This document shows, in pieces, positions 9,885 through 19,300 of a stretch of DNA of 26,506 nucleotides; the stretch's first letter is position 1, and every line of letters begins with the position of its first letter. Location of the stretch: positions 1 through 26,506 of the forward strand of contig LGRX02028817.1 in the NCBI GenBank assembly GCA_001247695.2, read 5' to 3'. The notes beneath the pieces are model-generated. The model did no database searches. It saw nothing but the letters and a program-made list of their open reading frames with translations, and was not told where the DNA came from. This stretch comes from Cymbomonas tetramitiformis. Its lineage: Eukaryota; Chlorophyta; Pyramimonadophyceae; Pyramimonadales; Pyramimonadaceae. A program made the translations under genes and the position numbers.

Positions 9885-12800
9885 ATGGCGTCTGCAACTG
9901 GAGAAATTTCGGCAGTCAGCGAGCAAGAGACCGAAGAACCAGGGCCCAAGCTACAGAGGACGGGGGAGAGTCAGGTGAACTTCCGCGACAGCGGACTGCA
10001 CCCCACCCGGAGCATCCCAACTGCTAGGGTGCCGTGCATTTCAGGACGACAGGTCATTATTGACGAGCTGTTTACAGGGAAGGAAGTGGTCCCGAGAGTC
10101 CCGGACAGAGAGCTCCTCACGAGAAGAACTCTGACCGACGACACATCCCTGTTGAGGTTCCGCACCTTTCCTAGGGGACATGAGCCTCTCCCCTGGAAGG
10201 GAACATCAAGGGGAGGAAACGCGGGCCAGACACCTGAGGACGGGGGGGGGGAAGCACACTACCACCACGATCCGCAGGAAATGGAAGTTGAACCGGGACT
10301 CGCTGAGCGGGACCCAAGGCAGGCGGCGGGACATGAAGCAGCGCCACCACAGGAACTTCCCCAGACGGCGCCCGTGCCCACGGGGCTGTTCCCATTGACG
10401 ACAGAGGTGGTGGAATACGTCTCACAGGCACCTGTTCTGCTCAAAGCAGGGCTTCTCTGGGCTCATCTCGCGGAAGCGGGGGAGAAGTTACAGGGACAGG
10501 TGCACCCTGGGCAAACTCCCGCAGCGGGGGCCCTGACCGCACAAGACCTCTTTGAACACCCGGCAGGGGAACCACTGCACACCATCTTCGGCACAGGAGG
10601 CGCTCCAGGGGGGCAGTACGACTCCGTGTGGAACATGACGGTGCCCCCGGCCATTGACTACACCTGTCTGGCACACACAGGAGACGGGGACACTCGCAGG
10701 TTCCAACAGCTGCTCCTGGCGGAACTCCAGGAAAGACTGTGGAACACAGGCCGCTGCCCCGCCAAGGGGGATATCAGCGTCACGTCCCCTTGGCAGGGCA
10801 CCCTGAGGGCGACATTCACTGACCCGCTTCACGCAGCCATTGCCCTGGTAGACGAACGGTGTGCCCCGGCGGTGCCACTGGAGCCACCTCCGTGGGGCTA
10901 TGCCGACCGCTGGAAGCACGGGGCAGTGGGCACCCCCAAAGCCAGTGTCGCCAGGGACGTGCACAGGTGCCCAATGAAGCAGGACAGGGACTCGCTCCCA
11001 GCCGACCGCACGGTCATCCTGCAGTCCGTTGGGCTGGTTGGACAGGGTGTGGCTGAAGTGGCCAACAGCATCTCGGCGGGAGTGGTGCTCGAGGGGGGAG
11101 CCCGAAACATTGTTTACATCGGTAAAGGAAGGCCACACTGGGAGGAGGCCAGGGCGACAGCACTGGACGTCGCCATCGTGGTGTTCTCGCGAGTGGACGA
11201 GGCTGACAGGGCACTGCGGCTGGGACTCCCATATGAGTTCTATGGGCACCCAGTCACAGTGCACAAATACTCCTCCACCGCAGATATCACAAAGTTCCAG
11301 GAGTGGGAACTGGAGGTGGTTGCCAGGCCACCGGAAGGCAGACACTGGCACTCTGCAGACAGGGTGGAACAGGTCCTCTCTGCAGCGAAGCGGGAGCTGC
11401 GGTCGCAGACAGGCATCGAGGTATTTCCGGTTCCCTCCCCCCCATCAGAAAGGGGGGTGGGGGAACTCATCACTCTCGCCCAACCGCTCCCGGACAGGGA
11501 CAGCAGGGAGGCCTGCAGGTACTGGGTAACGGTGGAGGCTGCCACATACGAGGCAGTCTCGCATCGCACCACGAACCGTATGTTCTTCCACATCGGGAAC
11601 GTAAAGTTTCACATCGCCTGCAGCCCGAGGTCCAGGTGGATGACCCAAAGAAGCCCACAGCAGCCCCCGAGACAGAGGCCCAGATACGCGGGAAAGGGGC
11701 AGGGCAAAGGAGCCAAAGGCTCATACTACGGTCAGGTACAGCCGACCCAGCTGTTTGCGCAGGACCAGGGGTACGGCAGGCAGCTACCACCGGAGCCGCC
11801 GGCAGCGCAGGCTCCTCGGGCGGGCGGCGAACTAGCGTCGCTGGCCGACTCCGTGAAGGCTCTCACCGAGGTGGTAAGCCAGCAGGTGCAAGCCTCGGAC
11901 AGGCAGATGTCAGCGATCACCCAGCTGTCTGGGCAGGTCCCGGGGCTGCTGCAGCACGGGGTCCAGCTGATGCCTCAAGGGGGGCAGAGCTACCTGGGCC
12001 AACAGCAACAGCCCCAGCAGCTGCAGCCCCCTCCGGCAGCCCCGCTGCAACTGCCGCACCAGGTGCCATTGGGGCCGCCACAGGCCCAATATTCGCACCC
12101 GGCGCAGGGGCTGTACCCACAGTGGGGCACACAGCTCCAGCAACAGCCGACCGCCCAGCCCACTGCCCAGCCGAGGCCCCTGGCGGAGGCCCTGGGCAAG
12201 GACCCTCGGCAGTATGGGAGGCCTGAGACAGGCCCCGCAATTCCACAGGAGTTTGACAACCCTGACGGCAGGGCGGCACTAAAGCGCCTCGACGAGCTCA
12301 GGGCTCAGGTCAGTGCTCCCTTGCCAGTTCTGAATGCTTGGCCATCTTGCCAGGATGGTGATCTGACCAGTATAATGCAACCCCTCCACAGGCACACAGA
12401 ATTTGATGCGAGACGATGGGCCGAGACCAGGCACCGGACGAGGGTAGACGGAGATGCAGAATGCAGGCAGGCGAGCACACCTAGTGGAGGCACAGCCTGG
12501 AGGGGGCACAAGATGACGCCTCCCGGCACGCGCTGGCCAGGGAGACGCAGTGGCAATAGGACATATGATAAATACCTGCAGAACAATGAAACCTATTGCT
12601 TATTTGTATTAACAGCCTCTTGTAATCACACCCCCGATCTGATAACAGAGGGTGACCACCCAAGGGAAGAAGAGTTCGAAAAATTTGGCAGAATGCTGCA
12701 CTTCTTGTCACCGTGTCTCATGCTCCCGGGACACTTTAAACTCGTAATGGACCGGCAGCACACACTACCTATTTCAGCATGCCTCGTAACGATGGGAATC

Positions 12801-13310
12801 TTGGCTATTACTCACCGCGGGATTAGAATCTTAATAACACGAACGCAACTAAGCGACTCTGCCTCAGGGGGGATTGTGTACTCACACCAAGGCCCAGAAG
12901 TCTGGGTTTGGAGGAATCAAAGGAAGAACACACCCTGGATGCACAAGAGGGGGAAATGGTATTGGAGAGAGGCGATGGACGGGGGAAGCCTCTTCTATGT
13001 CAATAGCGCTGCAGGGAGGACCTCCCTCCGCAGGAATTTTGCGGGGAGGAACAGCAACTGTGTTTTTGTTCCGGTCGGCATGCTGCGGAAAGTCAGGAAA
13101 GAGCTCGAAGATAGGGACAAGAACAGGAAGTCTCGCAGAGGAGGGGAAGATCAACCCTCCACCCCCCCCCTTAGCGGTGGGGGGGGTGAAAAGCGCCCCC
13201 CCCCCAAGGAACCAGACACGGGGCGCGAACCCCCAAGAGGAGGGGGGCCTCTACACGGTGGAGGGACGTGTATCGGATGTGCAACTCAGCCGGTACCTTC
13301 ACACAATTGA
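9885..13310 (+). CDS. LINE ORF1: gag-like RNA-binding protein, running on into pol
   Basis: Likely the nucleocapsid protein that coats the retrotransposon RNA. The start is ATG 9885 (ACAATGG, with A at -3 and G at +4); the frame is open upstream to the satellite edge without a better start. To the stop it encodes 1,141 aa. About 11020-11290 reads like an RRM fold, with a strand ending VAIVVFS, an EADRAL helix, and F-Y-G-H-P-V-T-V. A basic Gly/Lys/Arg linker follows (about 11660-11740), then a short helical segment, then a Gln/Pro-rich tail (about 11990-12230). No CCHC zinc knuckle is visible. From about 12540 to 12860 the DNA becomes AT-richer yet stays open. The segment at 12870-13150 ends in a charged stretch (MLRKVRKELEDRDKNRK) that looks coding in this frame. 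The last roughly 50 codons, after the homopolymer cluster at 13162-13205, look out of frame, so the natural product probably continues into the +1 frame. The RRM call is by eye. Confidence 0.75.
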   Translation: MASATGEISAVSEQETEEPGPKLQRTGESQVNFRDSGLHPTRSIPTARVPCISGRQVIIDELFTGKEVVPRVPDRELLTRRTLTDDTSLLRFRTFPRGHEPLPWKGTSRGGNAGQTPEDGGGEAHYHHDPQEMEVEPGLAERDPRQAAGHEAAPPQELPQTAPVPTGLFPLTTEVVEYVSQAPVLLKAGLLWAHLAEAGEKLQGQVHPGQTPAAGALTAQDLFEHPAGEPLHTIFGTGGAPGGQYDSVWNMTVPPAIDYTCLAHTGDGDTRRFQQLLLAELQERLWNTGRCPAKGDISVTSPWQGTLRATFTDPLHAAIALVDERCAPAVPLEPPPWGYADRWKHGAVGTPKASVARDVHRCPMKQDRDSLPADRTVILQSVGLVGQGVAEVANSISAGVVLEGGARNIVYIGKGRPHWEEARATALDVAIVVFSRVDEADRALRLGLPYEFYGHPVTVHKYSSTADITKFQEWELEVVARPPEGRHWHSADRVEQVLSAAKRELRSQTGIEVFPVPSPPSERGVGELITLAQPLPDRDSREACRYWVTVEAATYEAVSHRTTNRMFFHIGNVKFHIACSPRSRWMTQRSPQQPPRQRPRYAGKGQGKGAKGSYYGQVQPTQLFAQDQGYGRQLPPEPPAAQAPRAGGELASLADSVKALTEVVSQQVQASDRQMSAITQLSGQVPGLLQHGVQLMPQGGQSYLGQQQQPQQLQPPPAAPLQLPHQVPLGPPQAQYSHPAQGLYPQWGTQLQQQPTAQPTAQPRPLAEALGKDPRQYGRPETGPAIPQEFDNPDGRAALKRLDELRAQVSAPLPVLNAWPSCQDGDLTSIMQPLHRHTEFDARRWAETRHRTRVDGDAECRQASTPSGGTAWRGHKMTPPGTRWPGRRSGNRTYDKYLQNNETYCLFVLTASCNHTPDLITEGDHPREEEFEKFGRMLHFLSPCLMLPGHFKLVMDRQHTLPISACLVTMGILAITHRGIRILITRTQLSDSASGGIVYSHQGPEVWVWRNQRKNTPWMHKRGKWYWREAMDGGSLFYVNSAAGRTSLRRNFAGRNSNCVFVPVGMLRKVRKELEDRDKNRKSRRGGEDQPSTPPLSGGGGEKRPPPKEPDTGREPPRGGGPLHGGGTCIGCATQPVPSHN

Positions 13311-16300
13311 CCCGGCTCCGCCGGAGGAGATGAACCAGCACAAGTTCCTCTCCAAACTTATGGCCAGAGATGGGATCGATGGCCTACTCGCGAACGGGAG
13401 GTTCGCGTACCAGCCGCTGTGTGACGGAGAGCACTGGAGGGCCCTCTTCTTTGACCAACAGGCCGGGGAAGGGGGGGGCACCCACGTGCACCTCTTTGAC
13501 TCCTACGGACCCAACCCACGGGAAGGAGCGAGGGGGCATGCTGAGCTGCTGGACGCCACCCGAAAGTGGGCAGAGAGAAGGACAAGGCAGGGGGTCCCTA
13601 CCGAAATCACGTGCACCAAACTCCGTACTCAGTACGATGACTTTCAGTGTGGGGTCTGGGTCGCGGTGATGGCGGCAGCATGGTGCGACTGGACGAAATT
13701 CCCAGAGAAGTCAACCTGGCCAAGGGCGGCGCACAGAGCCGCTGGGGGCACTGGGAAAACGACAAACAATAGGGTGGCAAAACAACACAGAATCGTCATG
13801 CAAATCGCCACCAAGCAGGAGGAACACGCGGAAGGCCAGGCCGGCACCCGGAGCGGGAGCAGTAGAGTACCCGGCAAAAGGGCAGTGCTCAGGCCACTAC
13901 AACAAGTGACGGGAAGTGGACAGGCGCCAGCTCAGCAGAAGAGACAGCATAGGGCAGGCGCAAAGACCGTACTTGGCAGCTGGGGCAATAGTGCACGAGA
14001 ATCTAAAAATGAACCAAATCACCACGGAGATAAAGAGAATCAAACACCCCCACCAGATGTGGGGGAGGAAGGCAGGCTGTCCCTGATGACCTGGAATATC
14101 AGAGGAAGCGACCACGCGTACTATGACCTCGCCAGGAGTTGCGAGGAGCACCAGCCGGACGTGCTGGTTCTCACAGAAACAAAGGCGGCGGGCCCCATGG
14201 GACCAAAAAAACTCCAAGGGCTGGGTTACAGCGCCTGGCACTCAGCGCCGTGCCATGGAATCCAGAGGAGGGGGGCGGATGGTACTTCGTACAGAGGGGG
14301 GGTGGTCCTCGCCCTCAGACGCCCCTACGACAGGACGGACGTGCGCGCTAACCGTGAAGTCCCCAGATGCGCGAAAGGGTATCTACAGCACGTAGTTATT
14401 ACGCTGCCAAGCGGCGTAAAGATGCACGTGCTCGGTGTCTACAACCCTCCCCACCCGGAAGAAGAGGTGGTCAGGACGTGTATCCGTGATTACATAGCCC
14501 GAGAGGCCGCAGTGGCTTCCAGGAAGGGGGAGCACATGGTGGTGGGGGGAGACTTCAACGTCGCGGAGATCCCCAGAGAGCAAGACGGGATAGAACACCG
14601 TGCATGGAGAGGGATGTCTGACCGGGCGGGCCTTGCAGAGATCAGCTGCCCGCAAGGACCCACGTTTGGGGACCACAAAATCGATGGGTGGTTAGCGTCA
14701 GAAGAGCTTCAGCGGATCGCTGACGAACGGCACCCGATCGACACCAGGGCACACAGGCACTGCAGCGACCACCAAGCGGCAGTGGCGGCGGTGCCGCTGT
14801 GGAAGCTTCACACGACCACACCGATAGTGGAAGAGCGGGCGAAACCCGACCCGATCACGAAATATCAATTCCCGATCTCCAAAGCCTTGCAACGCTCAAT
14901 GAAGGCGGCAATAGATTCGGCGCTCCAACCGAGTCTCAGGGAAAATGAATTCAAGACAGTGATCGAAAACGCGGTCGACGCGGCGGAAAGGGGAAGCCCG
15001 GACGCCAGGGAAAGAATTGATGAGGCCGGGAAGGCAGTTGATGGGGTCCTTCAGCAAGCCATGCGGGCCGTGGAGATCCCCCTTGAAACCGTCAGGTGCA
15101 AGCCCAAGGTCACCAGGGACCCCAACACAGGGGTCAGACTACCAAAAGCTAAATTCAGGAAGCGTGATAAAGCGCTGAAGGCAGCGGCGGTCCTACAGGA
15201 GATGCTTGCGATAGAAAAGGCAACAGGGGAAACCCCCAGCGCGGCACTGCTAGAGGAAGCCATGGCGGAGCCACGGGACACGGCGAAGGGCAGACCTGAC
15301 ACGTGTGCGGAGCCGGAAGACCCCCACTGGTGGGCGGAGTCTGAGATGCGCAGGTTCAGGCAGGAAGCCAAGTCCGTTATCAAAGACCACAAAGCCGAAA
15401 CCTGGGAGACATTTGTCCAAAAATTCCGTAGTAACTACTATCGCATGAAAAAGTCAGCCCACAGGTTCGTCTTCAGAGACCGCGACGCACTCCCGAAAGG
15501 AAGAACCTTGGGGATATGGGACAGAAACAACAAAATGGCGGTCGGGGCGGTGGCCACCGCGGAGGCCTTTTCGGGGCACATGGCCCACTCGGACCCATAT
15601 TGCTTCGAACACCCCAGGACGGACCAACTGGACGAAGAGATGCCATGGCTGGCGGCGGAAGCCCCGGATAGCATGAAACCGGGGCAAAGACCGAGGAAGA
15701 CGGAGCTTGGGAGCAGGCTCACTATTGAACTCTACAGACAAATTGTCAAACGGCTCCCCAATGGGAAGGCAGCCGGCCCGGATGCGGTACCAAATGAAAT
15801 CCTCAAGGCTATGCCGGAGGAATTCCACGAATTTCTCTTCTCGCTCATGAGGGCGATGTGGAAAGCGGGGATAACCCCAGGCACATGGAAGTTGGGCACC
15901 TTCGTCTACCTACATAAGAAAGGGGACACCTCTGTGTTTTCCAATTACAGGCCCATAGGGCTTCTCCGCACAATTCTCAAGCTTTATACGGCAATGGTCA
16001 CGGATGTTCTATCCACGTTCTGCGAGGTAAACAGTATCCACAGCCAAGAGCAGATGGGTTCTAGGAAACACAGAAGCACGATCAACCAGCTCCTTCGACT
16101 GCAGCATGTTATCGAGGACAGCAAACTGTCCCACAGCCAACTGCATGTTCTCTACGTGGACTTCGAGAACGCCTACGGGTCGGTGGAGCATGACAGACTC
16201 CAGCACACCATGAAGTACCTGGGGATCCCGGAGGACGCGGTCAGAGTGGTGGCAGACCTCTACGGGGGGGAGGCACACAGGTCACCTTTTAGGATGGCCT

Positions 16301-19300
16301 CAAAGATAGAGCACCACAGCTCGGAACCCCTCATGGTCAAAAGGGGACTAGTGCAGGGAGACTCGCTGAGCCCCCTACTCTTTATTCTCTATTTGGAACC
16401 CCTTCTACGCTGGCTCAAGGCGGGCAACAAGGGGTATCTGCACCGCCTCACGGATTCGGACAAACCAATTCGCACTTCCTCGGCGGCATATGTGGACGAT
16501 CTCGCCCTGATCGCGGAGTCGGCAACGCAACTGGCAGTGCAAGTCAGGAAGCTGGAGCTCTACTCCAACTGGAGTGGACTTCGAATCAACAAGGCCAAAT
16601 GCGGAATCACGGGAACGGACGAAAAAGGGTCTCCGATCCCTGAGGAGACATACGAGGATGTCACCATGCGCACCCCCAGGGTAGGCAAGCATGGATTCCC
16701 GTACCTCCACCCGGATGACCCATACAAGTACCTTGGGATACAAGTCGCCCTCTCGGGGGACTGGACGGTCCAAAGGCAAGCCTCCTTTCTGCAGGCAAGG
16801 GAAAGGATACAGGCGCTCCTCCACTCCCCCCTGACGAGCGGACAGCAGGAGGAGGTCCTCCGCTCGGCAATTATAGGACAGCTTAGATATGCCCTTCCCT
16901 TAGGGATTTTTTCTACCAAGGAAATCGAGGACCTAGACGCGATTATCGGCGGGGCATACAAGCTCCTTAATGGACTGCCAAGAGGCACCGCTAATTGCTA
17001 CACGGCACTCCCGAAAACCTCCTACGGGCTTGGACACACACCACTGCTGGCCACGTACGCACAAAGTGTGGCGAGCGCCCTGCAGATGGCCACCGCCACC
17101 AGGGAAGACCTTCGAGAAAGGCCGAGAGAGGTGTTCAGGGAAAGTGAGGCCTTTCATGTCAAGCAGACCTCTCAACTTAGTGCCACCACGAGGGGGCTGG
17201 TCAGGTATCATTACAACCGCAGACAGGGACAGGTGGACGGTACGGTCAGAACTGGGGGACTCGACAGGTGCTGCACAGCCCGGCAACTTGCGGTGCTACG
17301 TGAGCACCAAGTCTTGCTCACAGGATCTGGACCGCTACTGGCGGACCTGATTAACACCCAGCACGGGGTTATCTCCAAACTTGCGAACGCGGTTCGGAAG
17401 CCCTTCCCGAGTGCGCTCGAAGGCAGACACAGAACGGTCGTTGACCAGGACACGGGTGAGGAGAGCGTGGAGATCTACTCAGTCAATGACCAGGAGGAAA
17501 TCCCGCTTAGTCTGACCACGCTGCTGCCTCTGCTCCCTTTCGTGGAGGAGGGGTTTTATGTGGCGAAGGGGGGCACCCGTGCGTGCAGCCTCAGAGAAGC
17601 AAAAACAAAAGTCCCCGCCAGGTTTCAAGGGCTCATGCGAACCTTCATGCTCATGCTGTACCCATATATATGCGAAGCGCTTGCTGACAAGCCCAACGAC
17701 GCGCGATTCTGGGACAACCCGAAGAACCTCACCCTCAAACCCCAGTTTATGCCGTCCAAAGAGACACACAACGCTCTAGGGTTCCAAAGGTTGGCAGAAC
17801 CCCAGGCGACCGAAGGGGAAGAACTAACCACTTGGGAAGAGGGCTTCCACCCCACTCAACACAAATGGGGCCCGCGATCGCTGTGGCACGCAGGAAGAAG
17901 AGGACCCCCCACGACCTCCATGCAAGCCAAAAACGCCTTAAAACAAATGGCGACAGGTTATTGCGCCAAGGACGAAGAAGACCACGAAGACGCCTTTAAA
18001 TGCCACGATATTGGAGTCAGACCCACCCTGCTTGAGGACCCGGGGGGTAGAGTCATGATAATGGACTCCGTAGGCGTGAGACCCAAGGCGGAAAAATCCC
18101 TCTCAGACCTGCGACACGCAGCCAGAGCTGGAGCAAGACTCACCGAGAAGGAGGCGATGGACAGCAGGAGGGCGATGAGGAGAAACCGCTCTGAGGGGTC
18201 CCATGCGGACAGCCTCCTGAAGGGGGGAGGAAGAAGAGGAAATGCGCCCCGGGGGGAGGGCACCCCCAGGCACAGGACGGAAGGGGTCTTCTCGGACACC
18301 AGAGGCAGGGAGGCGTGGCTTAGCTCCATACAAGTGGAAACCCACAGCCTCTGCACGACGGGCTTGGCCACAGTGTCGATGCACCAGACGAAACTCGCGG
18401 ATGCCCTCAACGGAACCGAGTTCGAGCAGTCGGAACAATACGAGGCGCAGATGCGCAACACGATGGAAACGGTCCGGGACGAGGGATTTTCCTTTGTCCT
18501 GACTTGCGACGGCAGCCACTGGAATGTGCTCCTATTCGGAAAAAATGAGGACACCAGTGTTTCAATCTACCTCTATGACCCAATGGGGGGGGAAGACACG
18601 CGCCTATCGACGGCGCTGAGACAGTGGGCAGGACCGCCGGGATGGCCGCCGGTCAACGTAACGGTCTCCAACATGGGGGTCGCACACCAAAGGGACGGAT
18701 ACCAATGCGGCGTCTGGGTGTGCTACATGATTGACAAGTGGCAGGAATGGAATAGGTCCACCACAGGAGAGAAGTGGGAGTCCTGGATCGGGCTGCATGG
18801 GCCCCCGGTGGGCGGAGAAGCTACGACCTCCAAGGGATACAGGAAAGCCATGAGAGGCCCAATCATGGCGCGCATAGGAGAATTAGAACAACGGGAGCGC
18901 CACCACGTGTTCCACGGGGAGGGAGAGACTCATGACCCAATCTCCTTCGAGGAGGTGGATGACGAAATCCAGGAAGAGGCCGGCGCGGGGCCAATGCAAG
19001 TCGGGAGGAGCCCGACCAGGCAGACCCAGGCAAACATGGTGCCAGAAACCCCCAGGCACGCCCGGGAGCTCCCGAAGGTCGGTGAGAAAAGGACCAGGCA
19101 GATCATACAAAGCCCCCAGGCCACGGTGGAGAGCGAGGAGATCAGACCCAGGCCGAACCCGCCTGCGCAGACGCCCCAGAGGGAAACAAGCCCCCACCGG
19201 GTCACAAGGGTTAGCCTGGAAGACGGCAGAGGCACGAAATGGAAAGGGACCGCGGCGCAGATCATGATGCTGAGGACATGGGTCCTCGCTCAATTGTCCA

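Noticed and set aside
10488..11351. 287-aa ORF on the - strand of LINE ORF1, and similar antisense ORFs over the pol
   Set aside because: These are shadows of GC-rich coding sequence on the + strand; no motifs and an odd composition.
12300..12395. Intron starting at CAG|GTCAGT (12309) in ORF1
   Set aside because: The donor-like sequence is good, but no strong branch or polypyrimidine acceptor follows nearby, and the reading frame stays open without splicing.
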